A DNA stretch of 64,000 nucleotides from Jannaschia sp. W003 (GCF_025144335.1 NZ_CP083539.1:1799501-1863500); one strand, 5' to 3'; counted from the stretch's first letter, positions 15,553 to 25,964 are shown. Translations and numbers: made by a program. Notes: generated by a model from the sequence alone, not told the origin.

Positions 15553-16844
15553 CGGAACCGCGCACGTTCACTGTGGCCACGGACGCCGAAGTCGTCGCGT
15601 TGATCGAAGCTGCCCGGCGCCGGCTCGTCGTCGTCGCGCCGGCCCTGTCCCTGGAGGTGGCAGAAGCCTTACTCCAACGGTTCGGCGATCTCGGGCAACT
15701 GGACATTCGCGTCATCGTCGACGCGGACCCGGAGGTCTACCGCCTCGGCTTCGGCGAAACAAAAGCGCTGAAGGTAATTAGACGGGCGGCGAGCGAGAAC
15801 CTCCTCGACCTTCGAGAGCAGCCGGGGGTGCGGATCGGCGTCGTCGTCTCCGACGAGGATACGATGATCTTCGCCCCGGTCTCCAAGAACATTGAGGCTG
15901 GATCCGAGACCGAGGAGAAGCCGAACGCCATCATCCTCCGCGGGAACGCCGCCAATGCGTTGGCCTGCGCAGCCGGGGCCGACCTGACCTCTGGAGCACC
16001 ACAGGGTGAGATCGGCAACACCGCGCTCGATCCCTGCAAGGTCGTGGCCATGGAAGCCGATCTCGGCCGCAATCCCCCGGCGAAGTTCGACATCGCACGA
16101 CGAATGCAGGTTTTTTCGTCGCGGGTCGTCTATGTAGAATTCGAGATCAGGAACTTCACCCTCGGCCGGAAGCAAGTGCCCCTGCCACCCGAATTCCAGA
16201 TCGTCGGGAACACGGCACTTCGGAACCAGATCACCAGTCGGCTGCGTGCCCCTATTGAACAGCTCGGGGCCGTCGAGGTCACGATAGGCTCGGGCGAAGA
16301 TGCGCGGCAGGAGTTGATCGATGACGCATGGCTACGAGCGAGGCGCAAGAAGATCGAGGACCGCTATACGTTCCAGATCGACAACTTCGGCCGGGTTATC
16401 CTCCGCGAAGATAGAGACGAGTTCGAAGCGGCTGTCGAAGATTTCTCCAATATCGTGGCAAGTTACCATAAGGCCGTTCGCAAAGCGCTGAAAAGGTATC
16501 GCGATGATTTTTGCGAAAGTTTCGTCGCGGAGTTTCTCCCGCGTTGGGAGGCTTCCCCACCCGACTACATAGATCGATGGCGGAGAGCCTCCGTAGATAT
16601 CGACCTGCCCGAAGAACTCGTGAGAAGGGCGAATGAGGTTTTCGAAGAAATGGTAAGTTTTGCGCCTCCGGCTGTTCGCCTGATCGAAAAGAATGTGTCG
16701 CCAAAGAACGTCGAGGACCGGAGATTTCTCGAGCCGCTGCGTCAAATAATGGAAAAGCGGCGGGTTTCGAGAGAGATCATCGAGACGCTCTTCGCATCTG
16801 GCAGCGCGGCACCTGAACAGCCCGATCTACTCAAGGGGACTTGA
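15549..16844 (+). CDS. Unknown protein coupled to hsdS, possible PLD-like N-terminal fold
   Basis: 431 aa; the start codon overlaps the hsdS stop (ATGA). The N-terminal 150 residues (EVVALIEAARRRLVVVAPAL, VAEALLQRF, LDIRVIVDADPEVYRLGF, GVRIGVVVSDEDTMIFAPVS) follow the pattern of phospholipase-D-like backbone domains without an HKD catalytic motif that I can see. The middle has alternating beta-type segments (VVYVEFEIRNFTLGRKQVPL), and the C-terminus is helical. It ends the type I R-M operon and the island. From its coupling it could be a sensor or regulator of restriction, but no function is established. Lower-GC codon use in the 3' half suggests transfer with the island. Confidence 0.75.
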   Translation: MTEPRTFTVATDAEVVALIEAARRRLVVVAPALSLEVAEALLQRFGDLGQLDIRVIVDADPEVYRLGFGETKALKVIRRAASENLLDLREQPGVRIGVVVSDEDTMIFAPVSKNIEAGSETEEKPNAIILRGNAANALACAAGADLTSGAPQGEIGNTALDPCKVVAMEADLGRNPPAKFDIARRMQVFSSRVVYVEFEIRNFTLGRKQVPLPPEFQIVGNTALRNQITSRLRAPIEQLGAVEVTIGSGEDARQELIDDAWLRARRKKIEDRYTFQIDNFGRVILREDRDEFEAAVEDFSNIVASYHKAVRKALKRYRDDFCESFVAEFLPRWEASPPDYIDRWRRASVDIDLPEELVRRANEVFEEMVSFAPPAVRLIEKNVSPKNVEDRRFLEPLRQIMEKRRVSREIIETLFASGSAAPEQPDLLKGT

Positions 16845-16977
16845 GGACAATACCGGCCTGGCGTCCTGTCATCGGTCCGAAAGCTTCAACGAGTAGAAGT
16901 CGCGTGCCCTTACCCAAGCACCCTTAGGACGTGCTGGAGAAGATACTTGCTGAAACGGCGTTTGCCGCACTCAACGC

Positions 16978-17823
16978 GAGACCGGGCACTTCACCCGCAC
17001 GGCCGAGCGGCTGAACATGACCCAGCCGGGGGTGAGCCAGCACCTGCGCAAGCTCGAGGGGCAGGTGGGGCAGGCGCTGACCAGCCGGCAGGGCAAGGGC
17101 TTCGCGCTCACGCCGGCGGGCGAGACGGTGTTCGCGCTCGGGCTGGCGCGGCGGGCCGAGGAGGCGCGCCTGCGCGAGGCGATCGAACGGGACGACCGGG
17201 ACGCAGGCTCGGTGCGCATCGCCTGCTCGGGCAGCTTCGCATCGCTGCTCCTTCCGATGCTGCTGCCGTGGATGCGCGCCGCGCCCGCCTTGAGCATCCA
17301 GGTCGAGGCGGCGCCGCAGGCCGCGACCCTGGCCGGGCTGCTCGACGGGCGCTTCGACCTCGGCGTTCTGGGGGCGGACCCCGATCACCCGCGACTGGAG
17401 GCGCGGCGCATCGGGCGCGAGGAGCTGTGCCTCGTGCTGCCCGCGGGCGCGGACCCGCCGGCGTCGCTCGCCGATCTTGAGGCGCGCGGCTTCGTCGCCC
17501 ATCCCGACGGCTACGCCTACGCCGACGACCTGCTGCGGCTGAACTTCCCCGATGCCTATGCGGGCGCCGACCGCCTGCGGGTGCGCGCGACGGTCAACCA
17601 GATCGGCCAGATCCCCGCGCCGGTGGCCGCGGGCATAGGCTACACGCTGCTCCCCCGCAGCGGGGTGGAGGCCTATCCGGGCCGGGCGAAGCTCTCCGTG
17701 GCCCGCCTGCCGCGGCGCCGCTGGCACGAGCTCTGGCTCGCCGCGCGCCGCGGGCGGACGCTGCCCGCGCGGGTGCGCCACGCGCAGGCAGTGATCAAGG
17801 AGGCAGCAGGGCAGCTTCGGTGA
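16978..17823 (+). pseudogene. LysR-type regulator lacking its N-terminus, at the island's right edge
   Basis: The frame reads ETGHFTRTAERLNMTQPGVS QHLRKLE, the second half of a LysR winged helix, followed by a complete substrate-binding domain (GSVRIACSGSFASLLLPMLL, FDLGVLGADPDHPRLEARRI). The helix that should precede ETGHF is absent. Upstream in frame is TGA at 16951, and the preceding sequence (GTG 16931, reading MLEKILAETAFAALNARP) is in another frame. Starting at ATG 17017 would remove half of the DNA-binding domain. Either the island inserted into the 5' part or a small indel broke the frame. I treat it as a pseudogene. Without the HTH it cannot bind DNA normally. Confidence 0.7.
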
Positions 17824-19418
17824 GGGGGTGCGCTCTGGAAGGAGGCTGGCGCATGGCGCAGACGCGATCGGCCCAGTCGATTGAGGTCGGCAGGAACCGA
17901 TTTTCCGTCATTCGACGGCAACCCATTCGGTTGCGCCCAGCGGCCAGACTCACGTTCGAACCAGCAGCACCACAGGCTGTGATACATGAAAAAATTTCTG
18001 TCCCGAGTTGACCGCCCCCATATCCATCAGATAACCTGAAAACACAGCAGAATTAGTTACTTACAATGAATCCTACCACCCCAGCCAATCTCATTCTAAG
18101 TCGTCGTTATCGAACGAATAGATTGCGTGCCGCCATCCCGGCGTACCCTGCTGCGGGCCTTGGGTGCAGTACGCGCGGCGATGCGTCCGGCAGGCGAGGC
18201 CAGATCGGGGCCCAACGGGAGCCCGCGATGGGACTTCCGTACGTTCAACGTCGTGGAGCGATGTACTTATCGCGTCGCAGGAATCCGCGAGCGTATCGGG
18301 AACGAGCACCGAGATTCCTGCGAGTGTGTCTCCGAACGCGAGACGTCTTCAGATGTCGTTCGGTGGGGGCTCTCATCACATGGCGTTCGAGCGAGTCGCC
18401 CAAGTGCGGCATGCGAGGTTCTCGCAGCACGGGGGAATGGCGGCGATCCTTCTACCCGAAGGACGACCGCAGGCTCCGGCGCGAGGGGGACAGCATGGAG
18501 GAAGTCGGTCCGGTAACTGCGGAGGTGGAGAAGCTGGTGCGCTGGAACGGCGACTCGGATGTAGTAAGTAGCGTAGAGGCCTCAGCAACGAGGGCGTTCG
18601 GCTGACGTCCATTAGGAGAGCGGGAAATTCGCCTGCTGCAACAGCCTTACCTATCCGCGCAGGCGCGTGATGCGATGGGCCGGATCAGGGCGACAGGACC
18701 GATCATTCCCGAGTATTCGCGGTCGCTGAACCCGGAACGACCGGGACTTCCGGGGCAGGGAGACGGATACGCCGCCGCTTCGGGCGAGCCTTGGGTGGTG
18801 CAATCCATCGAGGCAGTCGGTGACCGACCCATTGCGAGCTCCGTCAGACCAACCGCGGATACTAGGTCGATGTGCCGGCACGATTCCGAAGGTCGATGGA
18901 CGCAGCGCGAAGGTTCGGAATCGATCTCTTCGAGACCTCGCGAACGAGGGCAGGGGTTCTCCGACGAGGAGGTCGGCCTGGCAGGGCAGACGGCCAACCG
19001 AAATCTTGGTCACATCGCGAAGATGCTGAAGTACACGCGAGGGCGGGGACTGCGAACGGCCGAAGACTCGTGCCTCCCGGACATTCGCGCGAGCGGCAGG
19101 CGCGATCCTCGCGCAGTTCGCGAAGCATTCGAGCAGGAGGACTTCCGCAAGTTGGCCGCGCACCCGATCTGGATCGGGCGCAGGAGTTCTCGACGCAGGT
19201 ACGAGCGTTGGCGCGTGGTGATCCGAGAGGGCCTCTACTGGGGACCCGTGATCACCGGCTAGTTGGGAAACAGGCGGGTGGAGATCATGGAGTCCACCGT
19301 TGCCGAGATCCACCTCGACGGTCCCATTCTCCCATTCTTCATTCGGCCGAACGGGAACCGTGGACGCGCGAACTCGCGGCCCGTGCGGTAGGGCCATCCC
19401 CCTCCCATTCGTATGCCG
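17824..19418. other. Gene-poor 1.6-kb region
   Basis: Several open frames exist on both strands (for example 18675-19262 plus and 18651-19397 minus), but their translations lack family motifs, plausible SD sequences and coding-type composition. They overlap each other through most of their length. The stretch 17960-18100 is AT-rich relative to the window. I see no tRNA, IS end or hairpin-plus-T terminator that I can support. It may be decayed DNA between the island edge and the sulfatase locus. Confidence 0.5.
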
Positions 19419-21240
19419 TCATGGAACCGCGTTCCCGCCCGTCTGCGGCGCGATCGGGGCCGCGCGGGCGGATGGGGCGGAGGCCTGCCCGCCCACCTTC
19501 GCGGCGCATTCCATGAAGCAGCGGATCGTGCATCCGCGGCAGATCTCGTCCGAGGCGCGGGCCACCGCGGGCCGGATCGCGTCGGACTTGTTCGCGTGGA
19601 CGTGACCGGGCCCCAGGAGGTCGAGGCACCCCAGGCGGCGCAGGACCTCGAGGACGTGGGGGTTCGCGGCGATCAGGTGCAGGTCCTCGCCGTGCTCGCG
19701 GGCACGGCGCGTCTCGGCGAGGATGAAGTCGGCGCCCGCGAGGTCGATCTTGCCCACGCCCTTGAGGTTCAGGATCCACGTCTTGACGCCGTCGATCTCC
19801 TCCAGCCGCCGGAACTCGCGCTCCACGTGCTCGGTCGAGGCGAAGAACAGCGGCCCTTCGATGCGAACGAAGCGGATCTGCGGGCATTGCGGCAGGCCGA
19901 ACGCGGCCGCGTTCATGAACACGCGGCGGCCGTTCACGACGGCGGGGGCGCCCACGGCCACCAGGGGGTGGGCGCTCTTGCTCAGGAAGACCGCGAGCGA
20001 CGTGACGACGCCCGCGAGGATCGCGAAGTCGAGGCCCGACAGGACGCCGGCGAGGAAGGTCACGGCGAGGATGACGGTCTCGGAGCGGCTCGTCGTGACG
20101 ATGTGTCGGATCTCCGACAGGTCGACGAGCCGCCAAGCGACGTAGAGGATGATCGCCGCCATGGCGGGCACCGGAACGAAGCGCACGAACGGCGCCAGGA
20201 GCACGAGCAGGACCGCCAGGAAGCCGGCCGCGAAGATCGCGGCCATGGGGGACGCAGCCCCGCTCTCGGCGTTCAGCCCCGACCGCGTGAAGGAGCCCGA
20301 CCCAGCGTAGCACTGCACGAATCCGCCCGCGAGGTTCGCGAGCCCCTGACCGACCATCTCCTGGTTGGAATCGTAGCTCTCCCGCCGCCGGATCGCGTAT
20401 GACTTGCCGATCGAGATCGCCTCGAGCAGTCCGACGAACGCCATCGCGACCGCCGCGGGCAGGAGGGTGCCGAGGGTCTCGGGGCCGAGGTCCGGCACCG
20501 CGAAGCGCGGCAGCACGGCCCCGAGGGGCTCGAACATGCCCATGCCGGCGGCTTCGGCCCCGAGCAGGTGCGCCGCGAGCGCGCCGACGGCGAGCGCGAT
20601 GGATGACGTAGCCCGGCAGGCGCCGGTCGATGCGGGCGGCGGCGACGATCGCGGCGAGCGTCGCGGAGGAGACGATCACGGCATTCCCGTCCAGCCCGTC
20701 GATGCCAGACGCGATGCCCGCGAGGCGCTCGACCATGCCGCCCCCGCCGCTCGCGAGGCCGAGCGCGGGCCCCAGCTGCGACACCGCGATGAGCACGGCG
20801 GCGGCGGCCGTGAAGCCGACGATGACGGAGTGGGAGATGAAGGCGATCAGGCTGCCGAGCCCGGCCAGTCCGGCGCCCAGCTGCAGAAGGCCTACGAGCA
20901 CGGTCAGCGTGAGCGCCAGCGCGACGTAGGCTTCGCTGCCGGGCGGGGCGAGACCGCTCAGCGAGGCGAAGACGACGGCCGAAATGGCCGTGGTGGGCCC
21001 CGAGACCATCACCCTCGACGAGCCCCAGAACGCGGCGATCGCGGTGACGACGATCGCGGTGAACAGGCCGAACTCCGGTGGCAGCCCCGCGATCACGGCG
21101 AAGGCCACGCCTTGCGGGAGGACGATCGTGGCGTTGGTCAGCCCGGCGAAGGCGTCCGCCCGGAGCGACCGTCCCGACCGGTCGTGCAGCCACGGCCGCG
21201 CCGGGGAGAGCCGGGCGAGGATCGCGCGCGCGCGCTTCAA
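19419..21240 (-). pseudogene. SulP-family sulfate/anion transporter with STAS domain, frameshifted
   Basis: From ATG 21240 the first about 210 residues encode the SulP transmembrane core (AFAGLTNATIVLPQGVAFAV, GSSRVMVSGPTTAISAVVFA). At about 20600 the frame shifts. The text GTCATCCATCGCG would read on smoothly (VIIALAVGALAAHLLGAEAA) if one C were absent, and the second frame then continues to 19419 with more membrane helices, a STAS domain (RFVRIEGPLFFASTEHVE, WILNLKGVGKIDLAGADFI) and a Cys-rich tail (CRGCTIRCFMECAAK). The gene follows the sulfatase gene by 3 bp, so it probably handled released sulfate. It is a single-base indel pseudogene or a sequence error. Confidence 0.8.
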
Positions 21241-21243
21241 GGC

Positions 21244-22881
21244 TCAGGTCCCCTCGCCAGCCCCGTCCCGGGCGCCGTCCGCCAGGACCTCGCGCAGCTC
21301 CGCCTCGTTCCGGTAGCCGATGAGGATGCCTGCCTTCGCCTCGCCCAGCCGCGTGTCGCGCGCGGCGATCCAAGCGTCCGAGCGGGTGGTGCGCTGCGCC
21401 GTCCGGCGCGCCCAGTCGAAGAAGATCCGCTCGAGGCGAGCGACCTCGTCCGCGTGGGCGGGATCGGCGCCGAGGTCCGCGAACTCCCGAGGGTCGGTCT
21501 CCAGATCGAAGAGCATGGGCCGGAACCCTTCCGCGAAGACGTACTTCCAGCGCCCGTCGAACAGCATGGTGAGCTTGGCGTCGGCCACGTCCACTCCCAG
21601 GCGGCGGCGGACGTCGCGCATGGAGTAGTCGTACTCCGAGACCGCGACCGCGCGCACGGCGTCCGCCGCGCCATGGAGGATCGGCTGGAGGGCATGGCCT
21701 TCGAGGATGTGGGGCGCGGGCTCGCCGCCGAAGAAGCGCAGGAAGGTGGGGGCCAGGTCGATCGCCTCGACCAGCGCGTCGGAGCGCAGGCCGCGCGTCG
21801 CGTCGGCCGCCTCGGTCGGATCGACGACGATCAGGGGGATGCGCGCGGAGGCGTCGTGGAACAGCTCCTTCTCGCCCATCCAGTGGTCGCCCAGATAGTC
21901 GCCGTGGTCGGAGGTGAAGACGATCATCGTCTCGTCCGCGAGGCCCCGGGCATCGAGATGGGCCATCAGCCGGCCGATCTGGTCGTCGATCTGCTTGATC
22001 AGCCCCATGTAGGCCGTGAGCACCCGCGTCCGCGTGCCGTCGTCGCAGAAGGCGCGGCTGACGCGCTCCTCCATGAAAGCGCCGTAGACGGGGTGGGGAT
22101 CGGCGCGCTCCGCCTCGTCGCGCACCGGGAGCAAGTGGGTCTCGGGGCCGTACATGTCGTGGAAGGGGGCGGGCACGATGTAGGGCCAGTGGGGCTTGAT
22201 GTAGCTCAGGTGCAGGCACCAGGGCCCGTCGCCGGCCTCGTCGATGAACTCCATCGCGCGGCCGGTGATCCAGGGCGTCTCGCTCTCCTCGTCGGCCGCG
22301 CGGGCGGGCTTGTCGGCGTGGTCCATGAACCAGCCGCTAAGTAGGTTGCCGTCGCCGTCCTCGGCGCTGTTGGCAACGCTGTCCCAGGGGTTCGGGTCGG
22401 GCCAGCCCCGTTCCTTCATGAAGGCGTCGTAGGCCGCGTTGCGCGGGTAGCGCGGGCCGTCGGGGTGCAGACCGTCCTCGCGCTCCCAAGGCTCGAATCC
22501 GCATTCCGAGACCAGCGCGCCGATCTCTCCATCCGGCGCCAGCCCAAGCCGCCTCATGCCCTCGACATCCGCGGTCATGTGGGTCTTGCCGCAGAGCGCG
22601 GTCCGCACGCCGAGGGGGCGCAGGTGGTCGCCCAGGGTCATCTCGCCCACCTTGAGGGGGATGTTGTTCCAGGTGGACCCGTGGGAGCTGACGTAGCGGC
22701 CCGTGTAGAAGGACATGCGTGAGGGGCCGCAGATCGGAGACTGGACGTAGGCCCGGTCGAACAGCACGCCGCGGGCCGCCAGCGCGTCGATGTGGGGCGT
22801 GGCCAGGTGCGGATGGCCCGTGCAGGACAGGTAGTCCCACCGCAGCTGGTCGCACATGATGAACAGGACGTTGCGGGCCAT
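21244..22881 (-). CDS. Sulfatase (formylglycine-dependent, S1-type)
   Basis: 545 aa from ATG 22881. Metal and nucleophile motifs are visible: MCDQ at 9-12 (metal Asp11), SPICGPSRMSFYTGRY with Cys51 in the CxPSR motif that is converted to formylglycine, KTHMT, HLSYIKPHWPY and TSDHGDYLGDH (second metal site). There is no signal peptide, so it is probably cytoplasmic, acting after uptake. It lies between the TAXI binding protein and the SulP transporter, all on the minus strand with short spacing. The substrate is likely a sulfate ester imported by the TRAP system. A phosphonate monoester hydrolase with the same fold is the main alternative. Confidence 0.85.
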   Translation of the reverse strand: MARNVLFIMCDQLRWDYLSCTGHPHLATPHIDALAARGVLFDRAYVQSPICGPSRMSFYTGRYVSSHGSTWNNIPLKVGEMTLGDHLRPLGVRTALCGKTHMTADVEGMRRLGLAPDGEIGALVSECGFEPWEREDGLHPDGPRYPRNAAYDAFMKERGWPDPNPWDSVANSAEDGDGNLLSGWFMDHADKPARAADEESETPWITGRAMEFIDEAGDGPWCLHLSYIKPHWPYIVPAPFHDMYGPETHLLPVRDEAERADPHPVYGAFMEERVSRAFCDDGTRTRVLTAYMGLIKQIDDQIGRLMAHLDARGLADETMIVFTSDHGDYLGDHWMGEKELFHDASARIPLIVVDPTEAADATRGLRSDALVEAIDLAPTFLRFFGGEPAPHILEGHALQPILHGAADAVRAVAVSEYDYSMRDVRRRLGVDVADAKLTMLFDGRWKYVFAEGFRPMLFDLETDPREFADLGADPAHADEVARLERIFFDWARRTAQRTTRSDAWIAARDTRLGEAKAGILIGYRNEAELREVLADGARDGAGEGT

Positions 22882-22940
22882 GTATCCTCGCACTTGGGGG
22901 CAGGGACCGGGGCGCCGCGGGCGCCCCGGCCAGTCGGGTC

Positions 22941-23972
22941 TCAGCCGCGGGCGACGTCGGGGATGGCGACGCCCATCTCCTCGAGCGCGCGCAGGGCGCC
23001 TGGGTGCAGCGGCATGTTGAGATCGGCCACCGCGCCCTCGGGCGTCACGGCCGCGAGCCACGGGGCGCTGTCCTGCATTTCCGCCACGCCGTCGAAGAAC
23101 GCGCGGGTCATGTCGTAGATCATCTGCTCGTCGGCATCCTCGTTGGTGACGATGCCCACGGTGACGCGCAGCGTGGTCGTGTCCTCGTCGTTGACCTGGT
23201 TGTCGCCGTAGATGCCCGCGGGCAGCGTGCCGAGGCCGAAGCCGGGACGGCCGGCGAGCGCCTGGATGCCCTCGGACTCCAGTTGGTCGGCCGGAATGCC
23301 CAGGAAGCGGATCTCGTTCGTCACCGCGATCTGGGTGAGGACCGGGCTCGGGGCGTTGGTTGGGTTGCAGTAGATGTCGAGGTTGCCGTCCTGGAACGAC
23401 GCGGCGGCGGCGTCCCAGCCCAGCTTCACGGCCTCGTAGTCCTCGTCGGCCTTGAGGCCCGTCACGGTCTCGAACAGGCGCGCCATGGTGGAATGGGCGG
23501 CGCTGCCCGGGGGGCCCAGGAACACCCGCTTGCCGGCCGCGTCCGCCATCGAGGTGATGCCGGAGCCGTCGTAGACCGCGATGTGATAGACGCCCATCGG
23601 GAAGTTCAGCACCGCGCGGAGCTTCGCGGCCAGCTCGGGCGCCTGGTCCATCTTCTCGAACATCGCGCGCTGGTTCGACATCAGCGCGTGGAGCGCGGGC
23701 GAGGACATGCAGAACGCGGTCCGGCCCATCGCCACCTCCAGCACGTGGCGGGTGGCCGCGCCGGTCGCGTTGATCTGGATCTCGTAGTCCGGCATCTCGC
23801 GGTTGATGATGTTGGCGAAGGTGGTCATCACCAGGTTCGGGCTGGTGCCCGGCCCCAGCGTGGACATGCGGAGCAGCTCCTTGGCGGCGGCGGCACGCGG
23901 CATGGCGACCAGGGCGGCGGCGGCGGCCGTGCCGACTAGCAGGCCACGGCGGCTGATGATCTCGGTGGTCAT
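22941..23972 (-). CDS. TAXI-family TRAP transporter solute-binding protein
   Basis: 343 aa from ATG 23972, with GGGAG 9 nt upstream. The N-terminus (SRRGLLVGTAAAAALVAMPR) is a signal peptide with a twin-arginine, so export to the periplasm is expected, possibly by Tat. The mature protein has TAXI-type features (TLGPGTSPNLVMTTFANIIN, EIQINATGAATRHVLEVAMG, KRVFLGPPGSAAHSTMARLF). It captures the ligand for the fused permease encoded immediately upstream. The neighbouring sulfatase and homogentisate genes suggest an aromatic or sulfated aromatic acid, which is inference. Confidence 0.88.
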   Translation of the reverse strand: MTTEIISRRGLLVGTAAAAALVAMPRAAAAKELLRMSTLGPGTSPNLVMTTFANIINREMPDYEIQINATGAATRHVLEVAMGRTAFCMSSPALHALMSNQRAMFEKMDQAPELAAKLRAVLNFPMGVYHIAVYDGSGITSMADAAGKRVFLGPPGSAAHSTMARLFETVTGLKADEDYEAVKLGWDAAAASFQDGNLDIYCNPTNAPSPVLTQIAVTNEIRFLGIPADQLESEGIQALAGRPGFGLGTLPAGIYGDNQVNDEDTTTLRVTVGIVTNEDADEQMIYDMTRAFFDGVAEMQDSAPWLAAVTPEGAVADLNMPLHPGALRALEEMGVAIPDVARG

Positions 23973-23995
23973 GATCGGTATCTCCCTTTGCGTGA

Positions 23996-25857
23996 TCACG
24001 TTGTCTGTCCGGGGGCGGCGACGTCGAGCCGGTCGGCGTACATCACCGCGATGGCGGCGACGGCGGCGATCCAGGAAACGACCGGCCCGAAGAAGATGAG
24101 CGCGGCGGCCAGCGCCAAGCCGACGGGCACCATGAATCCCTTTCCGCGCCGGGGTAGCAGGCCCGCGCGATCAGCACGGTCGCCAGCAGCACAAAGAGGA
24201 TCGACTGGAGCGAGTCGCCGAGGGCGAAGCCCGTGCCCAGCAGAAGCGCCGGCTGGTAGATGAAAGCGAAGGGGATCACGAAGCCCGGCAGGGCCAGGCG
24301 CGACGCCTCCAGCGCCGTCCCCATGGGGCTGGCCCCCGCGATCGGCGCGGCCGCGAAGGCCGCCAGCGCCACCGGCGGCGTGATCGCCGACAGCACGCCG
24401 AAGTAGAGCACGAACATATGGGTGTGGATGATCGGGACGCCCAGGCGCTGGAGCGTCGGGCCCATCACCAGGACGATGATGAGATAGGCCGGAACGGTCG
24501 GCATCCCCATGCCCAGCAGGAGGCAGGCGAGCGCCATGAGGATCAGCGAGAGGATCAGCTGGTCCTCGGCGAGGCTGGACAGGAGCGAGGCGAAGCGCAG
24601 GCCCACGCCCGTGAGGTTCAGCACGCCGATCACGATGCCCACGGCGCCGACAATGACCACGAGCTGCGCCGAGATCAGCCCGGCGGAGCGGACGAACCGG
24701 AGCCAGGCCGCTCCGTCGCGCAGGAGGTCGGGCCGGATCGCGAAGCCCAGCACGGCCGCCAGCGCCACACCCACGAAGCCCGCGTAGGCCGGCGACGCGC
24801 CGCCGACCATCATCGTGACGATGCCCGCCAGCGACAGCACGAAGATGCCCATCTGCACCAGCTCGCGCCAGTTGAACGAGATGCTGGGGCGCGGCGCGTC
24901 GTCGAGGTCCATGCCGCGCGCGGCGCTGGCGATCGCAACGAACAGCCCGCCGTAGTAGAGCAGGGCCGGCACGGCCGCCGCCGCGCAGATGGTCAGGTAG
25001 GGCTGGCCGGTGACGTCGGCCATGATGAAGGCCACGGCCCCCATGATCGGCGGCGTGATCTGCCCGCCGCTGGACGCCGCCGACTCGACGGCCGCCGCGA
25101 ACCGCGCCGAGAAGCCGCGCTTCTTGATGAGCGGGATGGTGATGACGCCCGTGCCGACCACGTTGGCGACCGCGCTGCCCGAGATCGTCCCGAAGAGACC
25201 GCTGGCCACCGTGGCCGCGGCGGCGGGGCCCGAGCGCATGCGCCCCGTTGCGGCCATGGCAAGGCGCACGAGGACCCGGTCGATGGCGAGAAGCTCCAGG
25301 AGCGCGCCGAACACGATGAAGATCAGGATGGTCGAGACCACGGTCGCCATGGGCCGTCCGAAGACGCCGTCGAACGAGAACCACAGCACGGTCATCAGCT
25401 CCTCGGTGGAGATGCCCGCGTGCCGCAGGAAGCCCGGCGCCAGATGGCCGAAGGCGCCGTAGGCGAGCACCAGGCCCGCGACCACGGCCATCACCAGCCC
25501 GACCGAACGGCGGGTCAGCTCGATCACCGCCACGAGGCCCAGGAGCCCCATCCAGATGTCGGCCCGGGTCAGGAAGTAGAGGCCGGTCTCGATCTCCTCG
25601 GCCGCCCGGAAGTACTGGAAGACGCCCGCCGCGAGGGCGATCGCGGTCAGGACCAGGACGACGCGGTCGAGGGGGCCTTCCGCACGCGCGACGCCGGAGA
25701 GGACGATGAGCAGACCGCCGGCGAGCAGCATCCCGACCCGCAGGTAGGAGTCCGAGATGACGCCGAAGATCGAGACGTAGAAGACGACGCCGACGATCGC
25801 GAGCGAGAGCGCGGCAGCTGCGTATTCGAGAATGGACGTACGTTCCGACATCGGCAT
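23996..25857 (-). CDS. TRAP transporter fused 4TM-12TM permease (TAXI type), C-terminal frameshift
   Basis: From ATG 25857 (GGAGG 5 nt before; ATG 25851 is also possible) it encodes many membrane helices of a fused DctQM-type permease. Typical parts are GLFGTISGSAVANVVGTGVI, ESAASSGGQITPPIMGAVAF and LLGMGMPTVPAYLIIVLVMG. Near 24155 the frame breaks. Reading on gives a non-membrane tail ending at 24043. One additional C in the CCCC run would give RRGKGFMVPVGLALAAALIF and a natural hydrophobic C-terminus ending at 23996, 23 bp before the binding-protein start. Only the last about 50 residues are affected, so the permease may still work, or this may be a sequence error. Confidence 0.82.
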
Positions 25858-25964
25858 GACACCCTCCCAAGTGCGACCGGTCGCGCTGCGCGCCGGCCCG
25901 GAGGACGAGTCTGCATGTGCTCGAACGGAAACTATTGGACGATCGTCGCCGCGTCGATCTAGCG

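Noticed and set aside
1..16900. Interpretation of the left 17 kb as a prophage
   Set aside because: No capsid, tail, terminase, portal or phage integrase genes are present; contents are defence genes and serine recombinase remnants.
18651..19397. Long open frames on both strands (195 and 248 codons)
   Set aside because: They overlap almost completely, lack SD sequences and show no protein-family pattern. In GC-rich DNA such frames arise by chance.
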